Made by a program: the position numbers and the translations under genes
Shown here: one piece after another, positions 51,579-59,847 of the stretch
How positions within the stretch are numbered: the first letter of the stretch is position 1
How the letters are laid out: the number at the start of each line of letters is the position of its first letter
The notes under the pieces: model-generated
What the model was told of the DNA's origin: nothing
Seen by the model: the letters and a program-made list of their open reading frames with translations, nothing else
Databases searched by the model: none
Assembly (NCBI RefSeq): GCF_029240175.1
Contig: NZ_JARBTM010000003.1
Span: forward strand, 1-64,000
From: Anaerosolibacter sp.
GTDB lineage: Bacteria > Bacillota > Clostridia > Peptostreptococcales > Thermotaleaceae
Length of the DNA: 64,000 nucleotides
Direction: 5' to 3'

Positions 51579-52361
51579 ATGAGGAATTTTAGAGAAGAGA
51601 TTGTCGATGGAATTTGGGAGATTTTAAAGGAAGCTTCAGTATCTATGTCTTCTAAGGAAGAAATATCTGTGGAAGCTCCTAAAAATAAAGAGTTTGGAGA
51701 CTATACCACCAATATTGCTTTAAAGGCAGCAAAAGGCCTTCATCGAAAGCCCATGGATGTTGCCCTAGATCTGCAGCAGCGCTTGGTGGTTAAATATCCG
51801 TGGATAGAGAGAATCGCAGTGGCAGAGCCTGGGTTTGTGAACCTCTTCCTGGGGGATCAATGTCTCTATAGAGTGTTAACGGGCCCAGCAGCTGATTACG
51901 AAGAGATTTTTTCAAAGAAAGATGTAGCTGCTCATTGGCGTGGACGGCTGAATATCCTGCTAGAGGAAGCTGAATTCAAGGGTGACTTGAAGGATATGCA
52001 ATACGTCTACAGCCGTATTCATTCAATCCTAAAGCTTTTGAGAGAAGAGGGATTCAAGCTGGAAGAAGCTGCCGAAGAACAAGTCGTTTATGGGAAAACA
52101 GATTTAGAAAAAGAGGTTCTTCGAAGACTGGGGGACTTTTCTCAATATGTTGAAGCCGCCAAGAAGCAGGATCAACCAGATGAAGTATTGAATTACGGCA
52201 TAGGATTGGGAAAACTGTTTTTTAAGCTCCATGAAAAGACCTTGTTTCGTCAGTTGGACAGAAAGCAACTTTATGGTGCTTTGCGAATCCTAGAAGCCAT
52301 GGGCTTGGTTATCAAAACCATCTTAGAAGCCTTTGAAATAGAAGCACCTGAAAGAATGTAG
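51579..52361 (+). CDS. ArgRS-like protein lacking the catalytic core
   Basis: A 260-residue protein. Residues about 1-95 match the N-terminal additional domain of arginyl-tRNA synthetase (KNKEFGDYTTNIALKAAKGL, IAVAEPGFVNLFLGD); residues about 130-260 match its DALR anticodon-binding helical domain (DMQYVYSRIHSILKLL, AALRILEAMG-like). The Rossmann domain with HIGH and KMSKS motifs is absent; a short linker takes its place. It cannot charge tRNA. It stands where argS stands after ywiB. It may bind tRNA-Arg or act in arginine sensing (inference). A full argS must exist elsewhere. Confidence 0.82.
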   Translation: MRNFREEIVDGIWEILKEASVSMSSKEEISVEAPKNKEFGDYTTNIALKAAKGLHRKPMDVALDLQQRLVVKYPWIERIAVAEPGFVNLFLGDQCLYRVLTGPAADYEEIFSKKDVAAHWRGRLNILLEEAEFKGDLKDMQYVYSRIHSILKLLREEGFKLEEAAEEQVVYGKTDLEKEVLRRLGDFSQYVEAAKKQDQPDEVLNYGIGLGKLFFKLHEKTLFRQLDRKQLYGALRILEAMGLVIKTILEAFEIEAPERM

Positions 52362-52362
52362 T

Positions 52363-52470
52363 TGTAGGGAAGGCCCCCTGTGGCCTTCCATGGGTATGGC
52401 ATGGCTACTGTGGAGCGCATTCAATTTAACAATGCAATAATCGGAACGGCACAGGGGCACGTTCCCTACG
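52363..52470. repeat. GGCCCCTGTGCC-type hairpin repeat
   Basis: GTAGGGAAGGCCCCCTGTGG at the left and GGAACGGCACAGGGGCACGTTCCCTAC-type sequence at the right, inverted, with about 55 bp of unrelated DNA inside. Confidence 0.65.
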
Positions 52471-52529
52471 TTTTTTCTTGATCTCAATCTGAATCTGCGG
52501 CATTTATGTCGCATATTTATTTACCACGA

Positions 52530-52563
52530 CTGACGAAAATTGGGCATGTACTGACGAAAATTG
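52530..52563. repeat. direct repeat before the kam regulator gene
   Basis: CTGACGAAAATTG occurs at 52530-52542 and 52551-52563, exactly 21 bp apart (two helical turns), ending 16 bp before the start codon. It could be an operator for autoregulation (inference). Confidence 0.5.
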
Positions 52564-52579
52564 AGCGGAGGAATAGCCG

Positions 52580-53983
52580 ATGGATTTAATTTTTTCAAAG
52601 AAAAATATGGAGATTATCCTGGACTATGTAGGTGAGGGAATTCAGATTATTGACCCAAGGGGTCGGATCATCTATTATAACCGGACGGCGGCAGAGCTGG
52701 AGGATATCAATAAGGAGGACACTATTGGGAGGCACATACTAGAAATATACCCTTCCTTGTCGCCAGATACCAGTACCTTACTGCAAGCCATCCGTACGGG
52801 GAAGCCGATCTTTAACAATCAACAAACCTTTATCAATTATAAGGGAAAGAAAATCACTACCATCAACTCATCTATTCCCATAACCTCTAAGGGTAAGATC
52901 GTAGGTGCCATTGAGATTTCAAAAAACATTACCGATGTGAAGGAATTGTCTGAGAAATTGGTAGATCTCCAAGAAAAGCTTTACAAGGATCAGGAAAAAA
53001 AGCGTCGAAAGGAAAGCAGCGGTGCCGTTTATACTTTTTCAGACATGATCGGCCGGAGCAAAGCCATGCAGGATATCAAGGACGTTGCATTGAAGGCAGC
53101 CCAGACTTCTTCGCCTATTTTGGTATACGGAGAAACTGGAACGGGAAAAGAGCTGTTGGTACAAGCTATCCATAATGCCAGCAGCCGAAAGAGCAAATCC
53201 TTTATTGCTCAAAACTGTGGGGCACTACCAAGTGCACTGCTGGAGGGGATTCTTTTTGGCACCGTAAAGGGAGGATTTACAGGGGCAGAGGATCGACCAG
53301 GGTTGTTTGAGCTGGCTGATGGGGGAACACTGTTTTTAGATGAGATCAATTCTATGCCCTTGGAACTGCAAGTGAAGCTTTTGCGGGTTCTTCAGGACGG
53401 AACAATCCGCAGGGTTGGGGAAGTAAAAACCCGGCATGTGGATGTCCGAATTATTGCGGCCACCAATACAGAACCAAGTGTTTCCCTAGAAAATAAGGAG
53501 CTTAGAAGAGATCTGTACTACCGTCTCAACGCAGTGGAGCTGCGGATGCCGGAACTACAGGAGCGAGTAGAGGATATTTCACTATTGGCCCATTATTTTA
53601 TTGATAAATTTAACCACCAGTTCAATAAGCGAGTAAGAGGAATATCTGAAAGGGCAATCGCCTTGCTGAAAAAATATGATTGGCCTGGAAATGTGCGTGA
53701 GCTGGAGCATGTAATTGAGGGTGCTATGAACTTGATGGATGGGGATGAAATCACTCTGGAAGGTCTGCCTCAACGGCTTCGATATCTGCTGCAAGGTGTA
53801 GAAGAGGTTCGGCGAAATAAGGAAAACCATTCCTTAAAAGATGCGGTAGAGGCATTGGAGAAACAGATGATTGCCCAGTCCCTAGTGGATTGTGATTGGA
53901 ATGTTAGTCATACAGCAGAGGAATTAGATATTCCTAGACAAACCCTTCAGTACAAGATACGAAAATATGGTCTGAAAAGATAG
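52580..53983 (+). CDS. sigma-54-dependent activator of lysine fermentation
   Basis: A 467-residue enhancer-binding protein: one N-terminal PAS domain (about 8-115), AAA+ domain with GETGTGKE and LFLDEINSM, and a Fis-type C-terminal helix-turn-helix (NVSHTAEELDIPRQTLQYKIRKYG). The sigma-54 contact loop reads GGFTGA rather than GAFTGA. A -24/-12 promoter upstream of kdd makes it the likely activator of the cluster. Start ATG 52580 after CGGAGGAA. Confidence 0.88.
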   Translation: MDLIFSKKNMEIILDYVGEGIQIIDPRGRIIYYNRTAAELEDINKEDTIGRHILEIYPSLSPDTSTLLQAIRTGKPIFNNQQTFINYKGKKITTINSSIPITSKGKIVGAIEISKNITDVKELSEKLVDLQEKLYKDQEKKRRKESSGAVYTFSDMIGRSKAMQDIKDVALKAAQTSSPILVYGETGTGKELLVQAIHNASSRKSKSFIAQNCGALPSALLEGILFGTVKGGFTGAEDRPGLFELADGGTLFLDEINSMPLELQVKLLRVLQDGTIRRVGEVKTRHVDVRIIAATNTEPSVSLENKELRRDLYYRLNAVELRMPELQERVEDISLLAHYFIDKFNHQFNKRVRGISERAIALLKKYDWPGNVRELEHVIEGAMNLMDGDEITLEGLPQRLRYLLQGVEEVRRNKENHSLKDAVEALEKQMIAQSLVDCDWNVSHTAEELDIPRQTLQYKIRKYGLKR

Positions 53984-54000
53984 TGTTCCGTAAACACTTC

Positions 54001-54083
54001 CTGTCATCCAGAGCGCAGCGAAGGATCTAAAGAGCTTCTGAATGGCTTAAAATCTAGATTCTTCGCTGTGCTCAGAATGACAA
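54001..54083. repeat. TGTCATCCAGAGCGCAGCG-type hairpin repeat
   Basis: CTGTCATCCAGAGCGCAGCG on the left and TTCGCTGTGCTCAGAATGAC on the right, inverted around a short AT-rich centre. The same family is nested in the repeat at 41744-41914. Confidence 0.68.
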
Positions 54084-54308
54084 AAACAAGGAAAAGCATT
54101 GAAAGAACATGGTTTTGTAGGGTTGGACGACCCTGTTCATCCGATAATAATACATCGCATGCCGAAAAATGGGCAGAAGGTAACCTTTAAAATCGCTGTT
54201 TCGTAGGCATCTGCTGGCAATTTGGGATATCGTTTTCCTGCCTGAGTCACTGAAAATACTGGTTTCCTTACTGGTCACTGGCAGATAAAAGTTTAGAACT
54301 GCATACTT

Positions 54309-54324
54309 TGGCATATTCTTTGCA
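54309..54324 (+). promoter_or_regulatory. sigma-54 promoter of the lysine fermentation operon
   Basis: TGGCAT (54309-54314), ATTCT, TTGCA (54320-54324), 63 bp before kdd. No copy of the TGTNCA-N5-TGNACA motif was seen here, consistent with a separate activator. Confidence 0.87.
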
Positions 54325-54386
54325 ACAATAGGGACTGGACTTTAAAAAGATAATCTATGAAAAATAAAATATAGGAGGAATTTAAC

Positions 54387-55424
54387 ATGAAAAAAGGATG
54401 TCCTTATGGAACACACAGAGTAATTGAGCCGGTTGGTGCACTGCCACAGCCAGCGAGAAAGATTGATAACAACATGGAGATTTTCGATAATGAGATACTT
54501 ATCGATGTACAGACCCTGAATATTGACTCTGCAAGCTTTACACAAATCAAGGAACAAGCAGGGGGAGATATTGAAAAGATTAAGGAAATCATGCTGAGCA
54601 TCGTGGCAGATCGAGGAAAACATCAGAATCCAGTGACAGGTTCAGGTGGAATGCTGATTGGGACTGTAGAGAAGATTGGCGCTGCATTGGAAGGTAAAAC
54701 AGACTTAAAGGTGGGAGATAAGCTGGCAACGTTGGTTTCCCTTTCTCTGACACCATTAAGAATCGACGACATATTGGAAGTAAGAAAGAACATAGATCAA
54801 GTAGATATCAAGGGTAAGGCTGTATTATTTGAAAGCGGTATCTACGCGGTATTACCAAGTGATTTACCAGAAAACCTTGCATTATCTGTACTTGATGTGG
54901 CAGGTGCTCCAGCCCAAACGGCGAAATTGGTGAAGCCTGGAGATACAGTGTTGGTCATCGGCGGTGCTGGCAAGTCAGGTATGCTGTGCTGTTATGAAGC
55001 AAAGAGAAGAGCTGGCGTTACAGGTAAGGTTATCTGTTTAGGCAGCAGCGAGAAGAGCTTAAATCGTGCAAGAAAAGCAAATATTGCTGATGTGTACATT
55101 TCTGCTGATGCTACGAAGCCAGTGGAAGTCATGGAGAAGATTGCAGAAATCACCAATGGTGAAATGACAGACATCACCATCAACTGTGTAAATGTACCAG
55201 ATACAGAAATGACAAGTATCTTGGCAACAAAGAAGGATGGTCTTATCTATTTCTTCAGTATGGCAACAAGCTTTACAAAGGCAGCTTTAGGTGCAGAAGG
55301 TGTAGGATCAGACGTTACCATGATCGTAGGAAACGGCTACACAAAAGGGCATGCTCAAATCACACTACAAATCATGAGAGAAAGCAAAGAACTGAGAGAA
55401 ATTTACGAAGAGCTGTACGCGTAG
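54387..55424 (+). CDS. kdd: L-erythro-3,5-diaminohexanoate dehydrogenase
   Basis: A 345-residue NAD-dependent enzyme that deaminates 3,5-diaminohexanoate to 5-amino-3-oxohexanoate in lysine fermentation. Family opening KKGCPYGTHRVIEPVGALPQPA; nucleotide-binding VLVIGGAGKSGMLCCYEAKRR at about 190-210. Expected size for Kdd. AGGAGG precedes the ATG. First gene of the operon after the sigma-54 promoter. The following steps (kce, kal) are not encoded in the window. Confidence 0.9.
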   Translation: MKKGCPYGTHRVIEPVGALPQPARKIDNNMEIFDNEILIDVQTLNIDSASFTQIKEQAGGDIEKIKEIMLSIVADRGKHQNPVTGSGGMLIGTVEKIGAALEGKTDLKVGDKLATLVSLSLTPLRIDDILEVRKNIDQVDIKGKAVLFESGIYAVLPSDLPENLALSVLDVAGAPAQTAKLVKPGDTVLVIGGAGKSGMLCCYEAKRRAGVTGKVICLGSSEKSLNRARKANIADVYISADATKPVEVMEKIAEITNGEMTDITINCVNVPDTEMTSILATKKDGLIYFFSMATSFTKAALGAEGVGSDVTMIVGNGYTKGHAQITLQIMRESKELREIYEELYA

Positions 55425-55429
55425 GAGAA

Positions 55430-55521
55430 GTTAGCGGTTAGCAAGTTAGCTGGTTAGCGGTTTTCAGCAAGTGCTCCGCAGCTCTTACTACCCTAATACC
55501 GCTAACTGCTAACGGCTAACC
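55430..55521. repeat. GGTTAGC-type heptamer repeats, inverted
   Basis: GTTAGCGGTTAGCAAGTTAG on the left (from 55430) and CCGCTAACTGCTAACGGCTA on the right, inside the operon between kdd and kamA. Same family as the repeat beside attR. Confidence 0.7.
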
Positions 55522-55591
55522 AGAATTTGAGAAAACATAGAACGCACAAAATACTTGTTATCTACCAAAATTCGAGGGGGATTAAAAAAGA

Positions 55592-56845
55592 ATGAGACAC
55601 TACAGTGAAATAGAACTATGGAAAGACGTTACAGATGAGCAATGGAATGACTGGCATTGGCAGGTACAGAACAGAATTGATAATGTGGAAGATCTAAAGA
55701 AAGTAGTTAATTTAACAACTGAAGAAGAAGAGGGAATTACAAAATCCTTGGAGATCTTAAGAATGGGTATCACACCGTACTACGCACTTCTTATGGATAA
55801 AGATGATCCAAATTGTCCTGTAAGAAAGCAGGCTGTACCTACGATGTCTGAGACATGCAAGAGTGATGCAGATATGGACGATCCACTTCACGAGGACACA
55901 GATTCTCCAGTACCAGGGTTAACCCACAGATATCCTGATAGAGTACTGCTTCTGATCACGGATATGTGTTCTATGTACTGCCGTCACTGCACAAGAAGAA
56001 GATTTGCAGGTCAGCAGGACGATGTAATGCCAATGGACCGCATTGATATGGCGATTGAGTATATTCGAAATACGCCAGTAATACGAGATGTATTGTTATC
56101 TGGTGGAGACTGCCTACTGGTAAGTGATGAGCGTCTTGAGTACATCATCAGTAAGCTTAGAGAAATTCCTCATGTTGAAGTGGTAAGATTAGGCTCTAGA
56201 ACGCCAGTGGTACTACCACAGAGAATCACACCTGAACTGGTAAACATGATGAAAAAATATCATCCAATTTGGTTAAATACACACTTTAATCATTCTAAGG
56301 AAATGACACCTGAAGCGAAAAAGGCGTTAACGCTGTTGGCAGATGCAGGGATTCCACTTGGAAACCAATCTGTATTGTTAAGGGGTGTAAATGACTGTGT
56401 TCATATCATGAGAGACCTGGTCCATAACCTTGTGAAAATGAGGGTAAGACCATACTATATCTATCAGTGTGACCTGTCTGTAGGCATCGAACACTTTAGA
56501 ACGCCAGTAGCCAAGGGAATCGAAATTATCGAAGGTTTGAGAGGACATACTTCTGGCTATGCAGTGCCTACCTTCGTTGTGGATGCACCTGGCGGCGGCG
56601 GAAAGATTCCAGTAATGCCGCAATACATGATTTCCCAATCGCCAGACAAGGTGATCCTAAGAAACTTCGAGGGTGTAATCACAACATACACTCAACCAGA
56701 GCCTTATAAGGATGAATGTCAATGCCCAGTATGCAAAGGCGAAAAATCTCATAAACTAACGGGAGTAGGCGGATTGCTGCAAGGAAACCAAGTGGCCCTA
56801 GAACCAGGGGATTTAGATAGACACAAGCGCGGGCATCATGAATAA
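55592..56845 (+). CDS. kamA: lysine 2,3-aminomutase
   Basis: A 417-residue radical-SAM, PLP-dependent enzyme converting L-lysine to L-beta-lysine. Iron-sulfur cysteines C126, C130 and C133 in CSMYCRHC; PLP lysine in DAPGGGGKIPVMP; C-terminal zinc-type CQCPVCKG motif. GAGGGGG precedes the ATG. First committed step of the pathway; the product is the substrate of KamDE. Confidence 0.95.
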   Translation: MRHYSEIELWKDVTDEQWNDWHWQVQNRIDNVEDLKKVVNLTTEEEEGITKSLEILRMGITPYYALLMDKDDPNCPVRKQAVPTMSETCKSDADMDDPLHEDTDSPVPGLTHRYPDRVLLLITDMCSMYCRHCTRRRFAGQQDDVMPMDRIDMAIEYIRNTPVIRDVLLSGGDCLLVSDERLEYIISKLREIPHVEVVRLGSRTPVVLPQRITPELVNMMKKYHPIWLNTHFNHSKEMTPEAKKALTLLADAGIPLGNQSVLLRGVNDCVHIMRDLVHNLVKMRVRPYYIYQCDLSVGIEHFRTPVAKGIEIIEGLRGHTSGYAVPTFVVDAPGGGGKIPVMPQYMISQSPDKVILRNFEGVITTYTQPEPYKDECQCPVCKGEKSHKLTGVGGLLQGNQVALEPGDLDRHKRGHHE

Positions 56846-56847
56846 AG

Positions 56848-56995
56848 ACGGTACGCGGGACCCGGGATCCGGTGACCGGTGGTTAGGGTAGGCTTCTGGG
56901 AAACTTATAGAGTATTATTCTGCGGATTAAATAATCGAAACTTAGAAGCAGTAGAATGGTTTTCCGAACACCGAGCACCGCGAACCGTGCACCGA
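56848..56995. repeat. CGGTNCA-type heptamer repeats, inverted
   Basis: Left arm 56848-56880 and right arm 56964-56995 flank about 80 bp, between kamA and kamB. Read in one frame it makes an apparent N-terminal extension of kamB. Confidence 0.68.
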
Positions 56996-57018
56996 AAATC
57001 AGGAAAGGTGGAAGCAAT

Positions 57019-58053
57019 GTGCAGTTAATGGATCTCATAGAAAACAAGTATCGGATCATCTCGGTGGTGGGGATGGCGAAAAATGCTGGGAAGACCATGA
57101 CCCTGAATGCCTTGATCGATGAAGCCATGGAGCGGGGGATTCGACTAGGCATTACCTCCACGGGAAGAGATGGGGAAAAACAGGATATTGTAACCTTTAC
57201 CGAGAAACCACTGATCTATGTAGATGAGGGTACGTTGATTGCAACCACAGAAGAAACCATAAAGCATGCAGAAGCAAGACTGGAAATATTGGAGGTCACA
57301 GACCACCGAACTGCCATGGGCAGGATTGTCATCGTCCAGGCAAAGACCCCTGGCCATGTACAGGTTGCAGGACCGGGAACCAATAAGGAAATGAAAGAAA
57401 TAGCAGATAGGCTGCTGGTCTTAGGTGCGGATCTTGTCATCGTGGACGGGGCCATTGATCGTGTTGCCGCAGCCTCTCCTGCTGTTTCCGAGGCTGCCCT
57501 GTTGGCAACGGGAGCTGTCTTGAGCAGAGATATGGGGCAGGTGGTTGAACGTACCATCCATCAAACCCAGATATTTTCCTTACCTAAGCTAGAGGACCTG
57601 CTGGTACAGCAAATCGCAGAACCAATCATAGAAGAAAAGGGTTTTTGCCTCATCAACCATGGGTATGAGACAGAAATCCTTGAAATAAAAACTGCCCTGG
57701 GCGGAGGTCGGATCATTGGAGGAGCGCTACAAGAGGACACCCAATACGTCATCATTGGAGGTTCCCTGGTGAGCAAAACCCTGAAGGATATTATGGAATG
57801 TACAAATCGGTATAAGCAAGTGGTTTTTGTGGTGAAGGATGCCACCAGAATTTTTATTGAACCGAGGGACTGGATGTATTTTATGAAAGCTGGGATAAAG
57901 ATTCAGGTGATGGAGGAAATCCATACCCTGGCTGTCACGATCAATCCCTATGCGCCCCAGGGATACTTTTTTCAACCCCAGGAGTTTTTAGGAAAGATGC
58001 GGCAGTTTCTTAGTCCCATTCCAGTGTTCGATGTGGTGTTAGGTGGTGAATAA
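57019..58053 (+). CDS. kamB: KamB, conserved P-loop protein of the lysine cluster
   Basis: A 344-residue protein found in lysine fermentation clusters between kamA and kamC. Near the N-terminus it has VVGMAKNAGKT, a P-loop, and later ADLVIVDGAIDRVAAAS, a Walker-B-like strand. Proposed with KamC to maintain or reactivate the B12-dependent aminomutase, but not proven as far as I know. Start GTG 57019 after AAAGGTGG; the frame open to 56956 lies in repeat DNA. Confidence 0.83.
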   Translation: MQLMDLIENKYRIISVVGMAKNAGKTMTLNALIDEAMERGIRLGITSTGRDGEKQDIVTFTEKPLIYVDEGTLIATTEETIKHAEARLEILEVTDHRTAMGRIVIVQAKTPGHVQVAGPGTNKEMKEIADRLLVLGADLVIVDGAIDRVAAASPAVSEAALLATGAVLSRDMGQVVERTIHQTQIFSLPKLEDLLVQQIAEPIIEEKGFCLINHGYETEILEIKTALGGGRIIGGALQEDTQYVIIGGSLVSKTLKDIMECTNRYKQVVFVVKDATRIFIEPRDWMYFMKAGIKIQVMEEIHTLAVTINPYAPQGYFFQPQEFLGKMRQFLSPIPVFDVVLGGE

Positions 58054-58055
58054 GG

Positions 58056-59681
58056 ATGCTTTTGTCAGATCGCGTGTTGAAAAACTTAGAAATTGATTAT
58101 ATCTTTCATCGTTTGATGGTCTATACCCCCTATGGGGAAGCTTTGAAGAGGGGCATGCAGCCCTATATGTCCTGTGATCGAAAAGCGCTGGGGGAGGAGC
58201 TCGATCGAATAGAAACGGTCGTTGCCCTCATCGAAAAGGATCGTTATACCTTCGTGGAAATGCGAAGTGTATTTAAGCATGTGAAAGATCTAAGGGGCTC
58301 CTTTCAAAGAGCGGCGGAGGGAATTACCTTAAGCTTGGTGGAGCTTTTTGAAATCAAAACTTTTGTGGGAATGTTGGAGAAACTGGCTCATTATCAAGAA
58401 AAACTAAAGTGGAATTGGCCAGATCATCTGAAGGTTCACCCTATACCAGTTTTGAAACAACTTTTGGACCCTCAGGGAAGCGGAATCAATACCTTCTATA
58501 TCTATGATGAGTATTCAGAAACGTTGAAAGACCTAAGAAGGCAAATGGGAGAAGTGGAAGCAGAAATCAACAAAGGGAAGCTTCAAAGCCGGGAACTGGT
58601 ACAGAACCAGTTGAAGGTGAAGATTCGACCCAATGGAGAGCTGACGATCAATAAAAGCAATAAAGAGCTTATGCATCAGCTTGAAGGTTGTGAAGGCTTG
58701 GTCTACAGCTCTGAGACATATATGAACATCACCTATAAGGTGAAGACGGCTGGACAGATAGAAATATTGATGAAAAAGCTGGATGACTATAAGCTTCAGG
58801 AAGAGGAAGAAGAATTAAGGATTCGCCAGAAGCTGACGGCAGAGATCAACAACTATATGTCGGAAATTCATCACAATATCGATGCCGTCGGGGCTTTAGA
58901 TTTGTTGGTAGGCAAAGCCTACCTAGCCATTGGCATGGACGGTATAAAGCCTATGCTCACAGAGGATGAAGTGATAGAAATTATTGAAGGAAGGCATTTG
59001 AAGGTTGAGGACTCCCTGACAAAGCAGGGAAAGGCCTTCACACCTATTACGGTGAAACTAGAAAATGGAGTTACCTGCATCACGGGGGCCAATATGGGAG
59101 GAAAGACCATTTCCCTAAAATTGATTGGATTGCTGACGGCCATGGCCCAATATGGATTGTTTGTACCTGCGAAAGAGATGCGTTTTTCTCCTAAGGAGTA
59201 TATCTTCTTTTCTGTAGGAGATTTACAATCGGCGGATATGGGTCTCAGTACCTTTGGGGCGGAGATTATGGAAATAAAGGATATCCTTCAACGGACAGAG
59301 GAGAGCGGCTTGATACTGATTGATGAGCTAGCGAGGGGTACAAATCCTGCAGAAGGGTATGCCATCTCCAAGGTCATCATCCAATATCTAAAGGACAAAT
59401 TGGCAACCACTATTATCACTACCCATTTTGATGGCTTAGCTGATACAGAGGGTATTGTACATCTTCAAGTAAGAGGATTAATAGACGTAGATTTCAACCT
59501 TTTAAAGCAGCAAATGGGAAATGAAGGAGAACTAGGGATTAACCTGGTGCATCAATATATGGATTATCGACTGGAAGTCATCAAAGACCAAAGAAAAATC
59601 CCACAAGATGCAATAAACATCGCAAGACTCATGGGATTACAGGAAGAAATACTGCAGGAAGCAGAAAGATATTTGGAGTAA
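58056..59681 (+). CDS. kamC: KamC, MutS-like ATPase of the lysine cluster
   Basis: A 541-residue MutS-related protein lacking mismatch-recognition domains. A helical lever region (about 60-330, with a coiled segment) precedes an ABC-type ATPase: Walker A GANMGGKT, Q-loop/DLQSADMGLSTFGAE signature and Walker B LILIDELARGTNPAEG. Two bases separate it from kamB. Known as an unassigned member of kam clusters; likely works on the aminomutase complex (inference). Confidence 0.85.
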   Translation: MLLSDRVLKNLEIDYIFHRLMVYTPYGEALKRGMQPYMSCDRKALGEELDRIETVVALIEKDRYTFVEMRSVFKHVKDLRGSFQRAAEGITLSLVELFEIKTFVGMLEKLAHYQEKLKWNWPDHLKVHPIPVLKQLLDPQGSGINTFYIYDEYSETLKDLRRQMGEVEAEINKGKLQSRELVQNQLKVKIRPNGELTINKSNKELMHQLEGCEGLVYSSETYMNITYKVKTAGQIEILMKKLDDYKLQEEEEELRIRQKLTAEINNYMSEIHHNIDAVGALDLLVGKAYLAIGMDGIKPMLTEDEVIEIIEGRHLKVEDSLTKQGKAFTPITVKLENGVTCITGANMGGKTISLKLIGLLTAMAQYGLFVPAKEMRFSPKEYIFFSVGDLQSADMGLSTFGAEIMEIKDILQRTEESGLILIDELARGTNPAEGYAISKVIIQYLKDKLATTIITTHFDGLADTEGIVHLQVRGLIDVDFNLLKQQMGNEGELGINLVHQYMDYRLEVIKDQRKIPQDAINIARLMGLQEEILQEAERYLE

Positions 59682-59685
59682 AGAA

Positions 59686-59829
59686 ACGGTGCACGGTATA
59701 CGGTACACGGTGTCCCGGAGTGTCGCTTATAATGAATGGATGGTCTTATGCGAGCTTAAGGTAAGAACGAAAAGATTATTGTCAGAGTAAGCTTTACCCG
59801 GTGACCGTGAACCGCGGACCGCGAACCGA
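59686..59829. repeat. CGGTNCA-type heptamer repeats, inverted
   Basis: Left arm 59686-59719 (ACGGTGCACGGTATACGGTA units) and right arm 59797-59829 (GTGACCGTGAACCGCGGACC units), between kamC and kamD. Confidence 0.7.
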
Positions 59830-59847
59830 TAATTTGGAGGGAAGAGG

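Noticed and set aside
56956-57018. N-terminal extension of KamB
   Set aside because: It is translated from the CGGTNCA repeat arm; GTG 57019 has a proper ribosome binding site.
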